Origin: Sphingosinicella xenopeptidilytica
GTDB taxonomy: Bacteria; Pseudomonadota; Alphaproteobacteria; Sphingomonadales; Sphingomonadaceae
Assembly (NCBI RefSeq): GCF_042676985.1
Contig: NZ_JBHTIK010000004.1
Coordinates: 124,001-188,000 of the forward strand
DNA: 64,000 nt
Reading direction: 5' to 3'
Positions 18,801-26,252 of this stretch are shown one piece after another. The notes under the pieces were generated by a model. It searched no databases and was not told the DNA's origin. It saw only the letters and a list, made by a program, of their open reading frames with translations. Numbering within the stretch: position 1 is the first letter of the stretch; every line of letters begins with the position of its first letter. The translations under genes were made by a program, and so were the position numbers.

Positions 18801-19345
18801 AGCTGGAAACCGCGATCGCCAGGCTGCGTGGCAGCATCGGCTCGCTAAACCGCGAAGGCCGCGCGCGGCTGCTCACCGCGTTCGAGGAGGTGAACCGCCA
18901 CTTCGGCGACCTCTTCACCAGCCTGTTCGGCGGCGGCGAGGCGCGGCTCGAACTCATCGAATCGGACGATCCGCTCGAAGCCGGCCTTGAGATCATGGCG
19001 CAGCCGCCGGGCAAGAAGCTGCAGTCGCTGACGCTGCTTTCGGGCGGCGAGCAGGCGCTGACGGCCGTGGCGCTAATCTTCGGCCTGTTCCTGACGAATC
19101 CGGCGCCGATCTGCGTGCTCGACGAGGTCGATGCGCCGCTCGACGATGCCAATATCGAGCGTTTCTGCGATCTTCTCGACCGCATGACGACGCTGACCGA
19201 CACGCGTTTCCTTATTGTGACGCACAACGCCGTCACGATGAGCCGGATGCACCGCCTGTACGGCGTCACCATGGGCGAGAAGGGCGTCAGCCAGCTTGTT
19301 TCCGTGGACCTCGGCCGCGCGGAAACGCTGCTCGCGGCGGAGTAG
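15890..19345 (+). CDS. smc: chromosome segregation protein SMC
   Basis: 1151 residues, GTG start. The N-terminal ATPase half-head has Walker A GPNGCGKSN (Lys37). Long Ala/Glu/Arg-rich coiled coils run from about 165 to 490 and 640 to 960 around a hinge near 500-620. The C-terminal half-head has the signature LTLLSGGEQALTAVAL and the Walker B region ICVLDEVDAPLDDAN. With ScpA and ScpB it organises and segregates the chromosome. It is somewhat shorter in the coils than the 1180-1190 of Bacillus SMC, as is common in this group. A 6-bp hairpin (TGCCGC-GCT-GCGGCA) lies 20 bases after the stop. Confidence 0.97.
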   Translation: MHFRRIRLAGFKSFVDPVELRIDDGLTGVVGPNGCGKSNLLEAIRWVMGESSAKSMRGGGMEDVIFAGTDRRPARDAAHVTLHLDNSSRRAPAQFNDSDDLEVVRHIERGLGSAYRVNGRDVRQKDVQLLFADAATGAHSPALVSQGRIGAIIAAKPQDRRLLLEEAAGISGLHVRRKDAEQRLRAAETNLTRLDDVLQGLSAQAANLKRQARQAERYKKLSEQIRIAEAMLLYAKAAEANADANAAKAEAEALRGKIEDATRLGAAISARQADAAANLPPLREAEAEAAAILQRLKLSRDSLNAKLNEVERRRREAEARREAAERDIAREDALHHDAHAALERLAAEDGAIAGRLAEAEAALGPAEVRITDLEAVVEADQRALADALAAQAEAQGQRRAIEAELSALRSQIARAESEKTRTLAAQAAAAQGDDAGERLITAEGRAKDAEAEAERASAAIATGEERRAGAETARDAAQAKRGEAQAALSALTGERQSLERSLAASRGGDAEPLIDRVRVAKGFEAAFAASLGDDTAAPVGGESGRRWGGATKGEWDPALPAGARPLSEVIEAPEEIARRAAQIGVVDNEMLDRMAAKLSVGQRLVTTEGRLVRWDGFRTEAGDGSAAAEKLRQRNRLAEVEALLPDAEAAVEALDTEFAAARAIVAETASAIDGERQALRRAEAARAEAAKVMSQLAGEVERRAAQLEAFAAAVTRANDQIAECGEKTQELEAALLEVPAAEGLTEAVTAARNTADAHRSDLAMARAEHVALQRGLQSDGARRDAITAEREAWERRISGSTAQREELAARIAAANATIAEIADVPAAIAERQARLAGDLADAEAARQAAADRLAEAEGGLRTIDGEAREATEILSTLREERGRIEVRVETCEHRRTELNRLSVERFQCSPQMLPQRFEFSDENMEDAETLNSGLDRLTGERERMGPVNLRADVELEEIETTLTTSTSEREELETAIARLRGSIGSLNREGRARLLTAFEEVNRHFGDLFTSLFGGGEARLELIESDDPLEAGLEIMAQPPGKKLQSLTLLSGGEQALTAVALIFGLFLTNPAPICVLDEVDAPLDDANIERFCDLLDRMTTLTDTRFLIVTHNAVTMSRMHRLYGVTMGEKGVSQLVSVDLGRAETLLAAE

Positions 19346-19389
19346 ACATGCCGCCGTGTATGCCATGCCGCGCTGCGGCAAGGCGAGCG

Positions 19390-19418
19390 TTGACTTGGCG
19401 AAAACCCGCCACTAAACG
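19390..19418 (+). promoter_or_regulatory. probable promoter of the atp F0 operon
   Basis: TTGACT, 17 bases, TAAACG lies in the 178-base gap between smc and atpI, about 105 bases before the atpI start. The -35 hexamer equals that before the DsbA-like gene. Confidence 0.5.
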
Positions 19419-19523
19419 TGCGCTCGCGTTCGGGGTTTCGGCTCCGGCGTCTCGTCGCTTGCCGGAAACGGCTTGTGTTTCGGGTGGACTGTTCGAACCG
19501 TCCTCTAGGCATGGAGATGATCG

Positions 19524-19823
19524 TTGGCAGACGACCGACGCTCTGAACCGGACGACCTCGGTCGCCGGCTTGCCGAGGCGAAAGAACGGGCCAATCCGAA
19601 ACGTGACGGGCTGAAACGGGAAGAGAACAGGGGCTGGTCGATCGCCATCGAGTTCATCGGTGCGATCCTCGTGGGTGCCTTTTTCGGCTGGCTGATCGAC
19701 GGCTGGTTCGGAACAGGGCCTTACGGAATGATCCTGTTCTTTTTGCTCGGCTTTGGTGCCGGTCTGCGCACGGTGATGCGCAAGAGCGGCGACTTCGACG
19801 GCAACCCGGACGACAACAACTAA
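19524..19823 (+). CDS. atpI: ATP synthase protein I (AtpI/AtpZ family)
   Basis: 99 residues, TTG start with GGAGATGA at good distance. A basic N-terminal half is followed by two hydrophobic helices (IAIEFIGAILVGAFFGWLIDGWF and YGMILFFLLGFGAGLRTVM). AtpI helps assemble the c-ring and may move Mg2+ or protons. First gene of atpI-B-E-b'-b, which is the normal place. Confidence 0.9.
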   Translation: MADDRRSEPDDLGRRLAEAKERANPKRDGLKREENRGWSIAIEFIGAILVGAFFGWLIDGWFGTGPYGMILFFLLGFGAGLRTVMRKSGDFDGNPDDNN

Positions 19824-19845
19824 GGTTCAGGAGCGCGGGCGTTCA

Positions 19846-20574
19846 ATGGCGAACCCGATGGAACAGTTCGAGATCAAGACGCTCAGCTCGCTTGAGCTTG
19901 GCGGCTACGATGTCTCGTTCACGAATTCTTCGCTGTGGATGATGATCGCGCTCGTCACGGTCGCGGGTTTCCTCTTCATCGGCACTGCTGCCCCGAAGCT
20001 CGTTCCCGGGCGCTGGCAGGCTTCCGTCGAGTATCTCGAGGAATTCATCCGCAACATGCTGGCGGAAAACGTCGGGCCGGAAGGCCGCAGGTACGTGCCG
20101 CTGGTGTTCGCGCTTTTCATCTTCGTGCTCGGCTGCAACCTTCTCGGCCTGCTGCCCTTCGTGGGCGCGTTCACGCCGACCAGCCACATCGCGGTCACCT
20201 TCGGCCTTGCCGCGCTGGTGTTCCTCGTGGTGCTGGGCGTCGGCTTCGCGCGCCACGGGCTCCACTTCTTCTCGCTCTTCATTCCCAAGGACTGCCCGAT
20301 CGTGCTGCTGCCGCTGGTGACGGCGATCGAGTTCGTCTCGTTCCTGTCGCGGCCGTTCACGCTGGCGATCCGGTTGTTCGCGAACATGACCGCGGGCCAC
20401 GTGCTTCTGAAGGTGTTCGGCGGTTTCGTCGTCAGCCTCGGCGTGTTCGGCCTGCTGCCGCTCGGCGTCAACGTCGCGCTCACCGCGCTCGAAGTGATGA
20501 TCGCCGTGGTGCAGGCCTACGTGTTCGCTCTGCTGACGTCGATCTACCTGAACGACGCGGTCAATCTTCACTAG
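19846..20574 (+). CDS. atpB: F0F1 ATP synthase subunit a
   Basis: 242 residues with six hydrophobic segments. The essential proton-path arginine is Arg176 in TLAIRLFANMTAGH. Upstream motifs VPLVFALFIFVLGCNLLGLLPF are typical for alphaproteobacterial subunit a. With the c-ring it forms the proton half-channels of the inner-membrane F0 sector. It begins 22 bases after atpI with an AGGAG site. Confidence 0.97.
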   Translation: MANPMEQFEIKTLSSLELGGYDVSFTNSSLWMMIALVTVAGFLFIGTAAPKLVPGRWQASVEYLEEFIRNMLAENVGPEGRRYVPLVFALFIFVLGCNLLGLLPFVGAFTPTSHIAVTFGLAALVFLVVLGVGFARHGLHFFSLFIPKDCPIVLLPLVTAIEFVSFLSRPFTLAIRLFANMTAGHVLLKVFGGFVVSLGVFGLLPLGVNVALTALEVMIAVVQAYVFALLTSIYLNDAVNLH

Positions 20575-20619
20575 TTTCAACGTAATCCCAACAGCTTAGT
20601 TCAACGGAAGGGTTTCAAC

Positions 20620-20844
20620 ATGGATATCGCATCAGCCAAGCTCATCGGTGCCGGTCTCGCTGCTGTCGGCGCGGGCATTGCCGCCATCGGCGTGGGCACG
20701 ATCTTCGGCCAGTTCCTGCAGGGCGCGCTGCGCAACCCGGCCGCTGCCGACAAGCTCGGTGGCCGTCTGATCTTCGGCTTCGCGGTGACCGAGGCCCTCG
20801 GCCTCATCGCCGCCGTCGTTGCGCTCGCGCTCGCGTTCGGTTGA
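20620..20844 (+). CDS. atpE: F0F1 ATP synthase subunit c
   Basis: 74 residues, a two-helix hairpin. The polar loop is ALRNPAAADKL, and the proton-binding carboxylate is Glu58 in FGFAVTEALGL. The N-terminal helix has the repeated Gly/Ala pattern AGLAAVGAGIAAIGVG needed for ring packing. GGAAGGG lies at the right distance before the ATG. c-subunits are made in excess, which suits the strong site. Confidence 0.97.
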   Translation: MDIASAKLIGAGLAAVGAGIAAIGVGTIFGQFLQGALRNPAAADKLGGRLIFGFAVTEALGLIAAVVALALAFG

Positions 20845-20928
20845 TCTTCCAGGGCTTCGGACCGGCGCGTGATGCGCGTCGGTCGGTGCCCTTTTGATCA
20901 CTCAGCCGGATTCGCATCGGGGTAAGTC

Positions 20929-21411
20929 ATGCCACAGTTCGACCCGTCCAATTTTCTGCCGCAGATGTTCTGGTTGGCGATCACATTCGCCATCCTTTAC
21001 TTCGGCGTCGTCCGCCTGACGCTGCCGAAGATCGGCAAGGTCGTCGACGAACGGGCCAGCATCATTGCGGCCGATCTGTCGGCGGCGGAAGTGGCACACA
21101 CGGCTGCCGCGAATACGGGCGAGGCCTATAATGCGGTGCTTGCCAAATCCCGCGATGCCGCGACGAGTGTCGTGTCGGATGCGAAGGCGGTTACGGTTCG
21201 CGAAAACGAAGCCAAGCTCGCCGCTCTCGATGCCGAACTGAATGCGCGTCTTGCGTCGGCGGAAGCCCGCATTTCAGATGCGCGCGCCAAGGCCCTAGGC
21301 GAGATCGATGCCGCGGCGAGCGAAGCGGCGGCCGATGTCGTGGAGCGTCTAACCGGCGTTCGTCCCGGCGAATTGGAAGCCAGGGCCGCGGTCGCCGCGA
21401 GCCTGTCGTAG
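20929..21411 (+). CDS. atpG: F0F1 ATP synthase subunit b'
   Basis: 160 residues. One N-terminal membrane helix (MFWLAITFAILYFGVV) is followed by a long Ala/Glu/Arg coiled coil of the peripheral stalk. The QFDPSNFLPQMFWLAITF start is that of the b' form found in photosynthetic and alphaproteobacteria, which pairs with b as a heterodimer. It precedes atpF by nine bases. The symbol atpG (also atpF') is used here for b', not for the gamma subunit. Confidence 0.93.
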   Translation: MPQFDPSNFLPQMFWLAITFAILYFGVVRLTLPKIGKVVDERASIIAADLSAAEVAHTAAANTGEAYNAVLAKSRDAATSVVSDAKAVTVRENEAKLAALDAELNARLASAEARISDARAKALGEIDAAASEAAADVVERLTGVRPGELEARAAVAASLS

Positions 21412-21420
21412 GAAGTCGCC

Positions 21421-22026
21421 ATGCAAGTTCCCGCCGGTGATGTGACCCCTGTCGATGTGCCGCCGAGCGCAGGCGAGGTCGATCAGATGACCGCGACCGT
21501 TGCCCACGAGGCTGCGCATGACGAGCATCCGGTCATGCTCGGGCTCGATGCCGAGGGTTGGGTCTACGTCAGCATCACGATCTTCTTCCTCCTCGCGATC
21601 TTCGTGATGAAGGCGCCGAAGCTGATCGCGCAGGGCCTCGATGCCCGCATCGCGCAGGTGAAGGCGCAGCTTGCCGAAGCGAAGACGCTGCGCGAGGAAG
21701 CCGAAAAGCTTCTCGCGGAAGCGAAGGCGCGCGAGGCGCAGGGCGAAAAGGATGCCGCGGCGATCATCGCGCACGCGAAGCAGGAAGCCGAGCAGATCAC
21801 CGCGGCCGCGCAGAAGAGCGCGGAGACGATGGTCGCGCGCCGCACGGCGATGGCCGAAGCCAAGATCGGTGCCGCCGAGCGCGCCGCCGAAGCCGAACTC
21901 CGCGCCCGCGCCGCAACGCTTGCAACCGCAGCCGCATCGCGCATCATCGCCGACACGACGGACAAGGCGACGAAGACCAAGCTCACCGACGCTGCGATCG
22001 GCGAACTGGACCGGCGGCTCCACTAG
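21421..22026 (+). CDS. atpF: F0F1 ATP synthase subunit b
   Basis: 201 residues. A 35-residue N-terminal extension rich in Asp, Glu and His (with HEAAHDEHPVM) precedes the single membrane helix WVYVSITIFFLLAIFVMKA. A coiled-coil stalk follows to the end. b and b' together hold the F1 head. The extension is longer than in the classical b subunit but is usual for this lineage as far as I recall. Last gene of the operon, followed by a terminator. Confidence 0.93.
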   Translation: MQVPAGDVTPVDVPPSAGEVDQMTATVAHEAAHDEHPVMLGLDAEGWVYVSITIFFLLAIFVMKAPKLIAQGLDARIAQVKAQLAEAKTLREEAEKLLAEAKAREAQGEKDAAAIIAHAKQEAEQITAAAQKSAETMVARRTAMAEAKIGAAERAAEAELRARAATLATAAASRIIADTTDKATKTKLTDAAIGELDRRLH

Positions 22027-22052
22027 GCAGCGCGGTTCAGACTGAATTCGAT

Positions 22053-22091
22053 GGGCCGGGGCGGATTCGTTCGCTCCGGCCCTTTCGTTTG
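22053..22091 (+). terminator. terminator after the atp operon
   Basis: GGGCCGG and CCGGCCC (with GCG/CGC pairs inside) form a GC-rich hairpin followed by TTTCGTTTGTT. It lies between atpF and the convergent methyltransferase gene, so it could serve both. Confidence 0.65.
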
Positions 22092-22106
22092 TTCGAGATC
22101 GGGTGG

Positions 22107-22880
22107 TTATTCCGCGTTCTTCCGGTAGGCGAACATTCGCGTCACATAGGGAAACGCAACGTCCGGGCGTTCGGAAAGCGCGGGTGTCGCGCGGATCAGG
22201 TCACGCACGCGGCGTTCGACCTCTCGTTGTTGTTCAGGCGGCAATGCGGCGATGAAGCTCACGGAGAGCGTTCGCTCCACGACGACCTGTTCCGCGCTGC
22301 CGACGTGGGCATTCCGCGCGCTCCGTTCATCGAGCGCGGTGAAGCCTTCGGCCGGGAACACGCACCGCCATTCACCACTCTGGTAACGCGGTGTCCCTTC
22401 CTCGAAGGCATCGGTTATTCTGCCAAGCTCGGCGACCCACGGCATATCCGTGTCGCGAACGTTCCAGATAAGCCCGAGCACGCCGCCGGGAACGAGCACG
22501 CGGTGGATTTCGGCGAGCGCTTCGCGGGTCGCAAACCAGTGGAACGCCTGCGCGCAGACGACCGCATCGACGGCGGCATTGGGGAGGGGAATATTGTCCG
22601 CGGTTCCGGCAAGCGCCTCCACGTCGCCGTAACGCTCCACGAGTTCAGCGCGCATGGCCGCGACGGGTTCCAGTGCGAGCACCTTTGCGCCGCTTTCGCG
22701 GAGCAGCGGTACGAACTTGCCCGTTCCCGCGCCAAGATCGAGAACGGACTTGCCGGGCGCCAGTTCGACGATTTCACGCAGCCAGGCGCCTGCTTCGGTC
22801 GGATAATCGGGTCGTCCGCGCACATAGGTCTGCGCGGCTGCGGTGTATCCCGCCGCTGCGCTGTCGTGGACGGTGTTCAT
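22107..22880 (-). CDS. class I SAM-dependent methyltransferase
   Basis: 257 residues. Motif I is VLDLGAGTGKF, followed by LALEPVAAMRAEL, the motif II region AGTADNIPLPNAAVDAVVCAQAFHWF and motif III HRVLVPGGVLGLIWN. This is the UbiE/Coq5-like Methyltransf_11 group; the substrate cannot be told. The frame is open upstream, but the ATG overlapping the GST stop (TAATG) gives the natural N-terminus. Translationally coupled to the GST gene upstream. Confidence 0.85.
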   Translation of the reverse strand: MNTVHDSAAAGYTAAAQTYVRGRPDYPTEAGAWLREIVELAPGKSVLDLGAGTGKFVPLLRESGAKVLALEPVAAMRAELVERYGDVEALAGTADNIPLPNAAVDAVVCAQAFHWFATREALAEIHRVLVPGGVLGLIWNVRDTDMPWVAELGRITDAFEEGTPRYQSGEWRCVFPAEGFTALDERSARNAHVGSAEQVVVERTLSVSFIAALPPEQQREVERRVRDLIRATPALSERPDVAFPYVTRMFAYRKNAE

Positions 22881-23515
22881 TACCCCGCCGCGTAGCTTGG
22901 ACGGTCCGTCACCTCGGCGTGCCAGCGCAGCGTGTTCGTGTGATCTTCGGGGATGCGCACCTTGATCCAGCGGGCGAAATCGATCGCGATGATCGCGGTG
23001 ATGTCGGCGATCGTGTAGCGGTCGCCGGCGACATAGGCGCTTTCGCCGAGGCGATCGTTGAGCATCGTGAAGAAGCCCGGCAGCAGGATACGGCCGCGCT
23101 CTGCAAGCTCCGCGATCTGTGCCGTATCCGGCCCGCCGCCGGGCTGCGCGCGGTTGGCAAATAGTGGCTGCGTGTTTCGGTAGACGGAGGCGATGGTCGC
23201 CAGCCCGTCGAACTCGATGCGGCGCTGCCAGCATTCGATGACGCCAGCTTCTTTCGCATCGCGGCCCATCAGGTTCGGCTCGGGGTGCAGCGTTTCGAAG
23301 TAGCGGCAGATGGCGATCGATTCGTCGATCACCGTGCCGTCGTCCAGCACCAGCGCCGGGATGAGACCGCGCGGATTGACGGCGAGATATTCGGGCGTGC
23401 GGTTCCCGCCCTCGGCGACGTTCACCTCCTCGATCTCGATCGGGATACCTTTTTCGGCGAGGAAGATGGTGACGCGGCGCGGATTGGGCGCGCGGTTCAT
23501 GCCGTAGAGCTTCAT
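22880..23515 (-). CDS. glutathione S-transferase family protein
   Basis: 211 residues. The thioredoxin-like N-terminal domain starts MKLYGMNRAPNPRRVTIFLAEKG and contains the glutathione-binding cis-Pro and ESxAI motif (LIPALVLDDGTVIDESIAICRYFE). The all-helical C-terminal domain includes YVAGDRYTIADITAIIAIDFA, the N-capping motif. An AGGGGAA site precedes the ATG, which was preferred to a start 24 codons upstream. Cytosolic; conjugation or reduction of electrophiles. Overlaps the methyltransferase by one base. Confidence 0.88.
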   Translation of the reverse strand: MKLYGMNRAPNPRRVTIFLAEKGIPIEIEEVNVAEGGNRTPEYLAVNPRGLIPALVLDDGTVIDESIAICRYFETLHPEPNLMGRDAKEAGVIECWQRRIEFDGLATIASVYRNTQPLFANRAQPGGGPDTAQIAELAERGRILLPGFFTMLNDRLGESAYVAGDRYTIADITAIIAIDFARWIKVRIPEDHTNTLRWHAEVTDRPSYAAG

Positions 23516-23643
23516 GGTCGATTCCCCTGTTTCGCAAAGCTGATTGCACGAGGCCACGTTCTCGTCTATGCGCGCTAGCCGCAACAAGGAACAGGGTTCC
23601 CGCGCAATGACGTTCGAGGTTCGAGGACTACGACGAGGATAGA

Positions 23644-23660
23644 CGCCGCTGAAAGCGGCG
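23644..23660. repeat. hairpin in the GST/GNAT divergent gap
   Basis: CGCCGCT-GAA-AGCGGCG forms a 7-bp stem in the 204-base gap 23516-23719. Nothing else in this gap was recognised; both promoters should lie here. Confidence 0.3.
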
Positions 23661-23719
23661 CGGATGGCGCGTGGCCATTCTTCATCCTCCTGTCACTCGA
23701 AGACTTGAAAGTTCCGCAC

Positions 23720-24289
23720 ATGATTATCGTGCCCGCCAGCGCCCGGCACGGCGCTGCCATTGAAGCGCTTCTCGACGACGTTTTCGGTTCCGCCCGGCAC
23801 GGCCGCACCGCCTATCGCCTGCGCGACGGCGTGCGCGCGGTGGACGGGTTGAGCTTCGTGGCGCTGGACGCCGACGGTGCTCTTATCGGCTCGATCCAGC
23901 TCTGGCCGATCGAACTCGCGACAGCAGAGGGCGTGCACGCATTGACGCTGCTCGGACCGGTCGCGGTGGCGAAGAGCCTGCAGGGTACGGGCATCGGCGC
24001 CGCGCTTATGGAGACCGCGATCGCGGCAGCCGACGCCATGGGGCGGAGCGCGATCGTGCTGATCGGGGATCCGGAATATTATGGCCGCTTCGGGTTTACG
24101 GCGGAGGCGACGGGGGACTGGGCGGTGCCGGGTCCGGTGGAGCGGCACCGGCTGCTTGCGCGGTTGCCTGAAGGGCTGGTGCTAAACACTGCCGGCACAC
24201 TTCGGCCCACCAAGGCGCTCAGCGCCGTTCGCGCCACCACGCCAGCACAAAAAGGCCCGCGGCGAGCAGCAGCGCCAGCGGCGGCATGA
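23720..24289 (+). CDS. GNAT family N-acetyltransferase (YhbS-like)
   Basis: 189 residues from the ATG; an in-frame TTG five codons earlier is less likely. The acetyl-CoA loop is VAVAKSLQGTGIGAALMETAI (Q/RxxGxG/A). The region VLIGDPEYYGRFGF is typical for the YhbS-like subgroup. Substrate unknown. The last 24 residues (Ala/Arg/Pro-rich) are read through DNA that encodes the end of the convergent gene, a 71-base tail-to-tail overlap, so the C-terminus is probably an unstructured extension. Confidence 0.82.
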   Translation: MIIVPASARHGAAIEALLDDVFGSARHGRTAYRLRDGVRAVDGLSFVALDADGALIGSIQLWPIELATAEGVHALTLLGPVAVAKSLQGTGIGAALMETAIAAADAMGRSAIVLIGDPEYYGRFGFTAEATGDWAVPGPVERHRLLARLPEGLVLNTAGTLRPTKALSAVRATTPAQKGPRRAAAPAAA

Positions 24290-26252
24290 TGAGGGGCTTC
24301 TCGTCGACTGCGACGAGTGATCCGCTGCGGTTCTCGACGAGGCCGAGCCAGCCGGCGCCCGCAGCCGTATCGGTTGGGGCGATGCGGCGGACTTTGGGGA
24401 CGCCGTCCCGCAGCCAGTAGCTGCCGCCGCCCGAGGCTTTGACCGGAGCGACAAGGGGGGCTTCGCGGGGGCGGACTTCGGCGAATTCGGCGCTGTCGCC
24501 CGCGAGGACGTAGCGGATGCGGTCGCCTGCCGCGACGCGGTAGAGCCCGTCCGCGCCGACCGTGACGCTCGCGCCGGTGACGCCTTCGCCGCGCGGTTCG
24601 AGCGGGATGCCACGATCGTTGTCGGCGGGATCGGTGAGGATCGCGGCTTCGGGCGGGGTGAGGCCGTGCGCGGTGATGTCGATGCGGCGGGCCTTTGCGG
24701 AGGCTTCGAGGCGGTTCTCGTCGAGATCGGGCTCCTGCATCAGCCAGTGCGCGATGCGACGGAGAAGCTCCGCGTGCGGCCCCGCGCCGTCGACGCCGCG
24801 CGACCACCACCAGACGTTCGTGGAGGCGATGAGCCCGACACGCCCGCGCCCGACGCGGTCGAGGATGACGAGCGGCTTGTCCCCGGCACCCGACATCAAC
24901 ACCTCGCCGGAGGTCGGCGTCATGTCGCTTTGCGAGCCCCAGCGGCCCCACGCATCGCCGCCCCAGATTTTCGGAAGCTCGGCGGTGACGGGATGGCGGC
25001 GACCCGTGGGGGTGAGGAGCGGGCGGAACGGCACTTCGATGCCCGGCCCGGCGGTGCGCGCGGGGAGAACGGGTGCAAGCTCGGTGGCGGCGAGGCCGCC
25101 TTCGGACGCGAATTCCTCACCTGTGACGACGAGCAGACCGCCCCCGTCTTTCACGCGCGCGCCGAGATCCTGGAAATAGATCGGCGAGAGCAGCTCGGAG
25201 AGGCTGAAACGGTCGAAGATGATGAGATCGAAGTCGCCGAGATGCTGCTCGAACAGTTCCTCGACGGGGAAGGGGATCAGCGACATCTCGTCGGGCGGCG
25301 TGGTGTCGAAGCTGGTCGGCAGGCGCAGGATCGTGAAGTGCACGAGATCGATGTTGGAATCGCTTTTCAGGATGTCGCGCCAGACACGCCCGCCGGGATA
25401 GGGCACGCCAGAGACGAGCAGCACGCGCAGCCGGTCCGTGACGCCGTTCAGCCGGACGAGCGCGCGGTTGTTGACGAGCGTCGCTTCGCCGCCGGAAAGC
25501 GCCGCGACCGAAAGCGCCATCTCGATCGTGCCGCGCCGGGTGACGGGGACGGAGAGGCGCACCGGTTCGCCGGTCGGCACATCGCGCTCGGTGGTGCGGC
25601 CGCCCGCGACCTGCTGCGTGAGCGCGGCCGTGCCGCGCGGCGCGTTCGGGCCGTCGTCTATGCGGATCACGACCTCGGCGGGCTGGCCGACGACGCTGTA
25701 GCTCGGCACGCGCTCGACGATGAGGCGGCGGTCGGGCGTGTCGGGATCGCCCGCGATCAGGTGATGCAGCGGCACGTTTGCGGGAAGCAGGCGCGGATCG
25801 GGCGCATCCGCCGAAATGCCGTCGCTGAGCACGACGACGCCCGCGAGGCGCCCGGCAGGCGCGTCCGACGCGGCGCGTTCGATGGCGGCGGCAAGGCGTG
25901 TCGGTTCGCCGGGCGCCTGCGGCACGGTGACGACGCGCCACTCGACGCCCGGAGAATCCCGGCGCAGCGCGGCGAGTGCGGCGTCTGCTTCGCGGGTGCG
26001 GTTTCCGATGCCCATGCTCGCCGAACGGTCGACAACGGCGACGGCGACGTCCGGGCGCACGGCGCGGCGCTCCTGAAGCCACACGGGGTTTGCGAGCAGC
26101 AACATCAGGATCGCGGCGATGAGCGCGCGGGGCCAGAACAGGCGTGGCGCGCGCCACAGCACGAGGCCGAGCCCCGCCGCGAACAGCACGCCGACGAGAA
26201 CGACGCCCCACCACGGCAGCAGCGGCACGAAGCTGATCGCGCGCTCCGTCAT
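24219..26252 (-). CDS. large membrane-anchored protein of the MoxR/DUF58 operon
   Basis: 677 residues. Two N-terminal membrane helices (residues about 10-55), then a VWA-like region with VAVVDRSASMGIG (a DxSxS-type metal site) near residue 75. A later glutamine-amidotransferase-like segment contains LIIFDRFSLSELL...GGGLLVVTGEEF. A C-terminal membrane helix ends in WWRERR. Proteins of this build close MoxR operons in many Proteobacteria and Bacteroidetes-like Bat systems. No enzymatic role is established. Overlaps the upstream DUF4159 gene by four bases. Confidence 0.7.
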   Translation of the reverse strand: MTERAISFVPLLPWWGVVLVGVLFAAGLGLVLWRAPRLFWPRALIAAILMLLLANPVWLQERRAVRPDVAVAVVDRSASMGIGNRTREADAALAALRRDSPGVEWRVVTVPQAPGEPTRLAAAIERAASDAPAGRLAGVVVLSDGISADAPDPRLLPANVPLHHLIAGDPDTPDRRLIVERVPSYSVVGQPAEVVIRIDDGPNAPRGTAALTQQVAGGRTTERDVPTGEPVRLSVPVTRRGTIEMALSVAALSGGEATLVNNRALVRLNGVTDRLRVLLVSGVPYPGGRVWRDILKSDSNIDLVHFTILRLPTSFDTTPPDEMSLIPFPVEELFEQHLGDFDLIIFDRFSLSELLSPIYFQDLGARVKDGGGLLVVTGEEFASEGGLAATELAPVLPARTAGPGIEVPFRPLLTPTGRRHPVTAELPKIWGGDAWGRWGSQSDMTPTSGEVLMSGAGDKPLVILDRVGRGRVGLIASTNVWWWSRGVDGAGPHAELLRRIAHWLMQEPDLDENRLEASAKARRIDITAHGLTPPEAAILTDPADNDRGIPLEPRGEGVTGASVTVGADGLYRVAAGDRIRYVLAGDSAEFAEVRPREAPLVAPVKASGGGSYWLRDGVPKVRRIAPTDTAAGAGWLGLVENRSGSLVAVDEKPLIMPPLALLLAAGLFVLAWWRERR

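Noticed and set aside
19366..19380. TGCCGC-GCT-GCGGCA as the smc terminator
   Set aside because: Only six base pairs and no T-run; such short hairpins are frequent in DNA of this composition, so it is mentioned only in the smc entry.
22107..23549. One 480-residue fused protein from the methyltransferase frame extended upstream
   Set aside because: The upstream part is the out-of-frame reading of the GST gene and has no family likeness. The TAATG overlap marks two separate genes.
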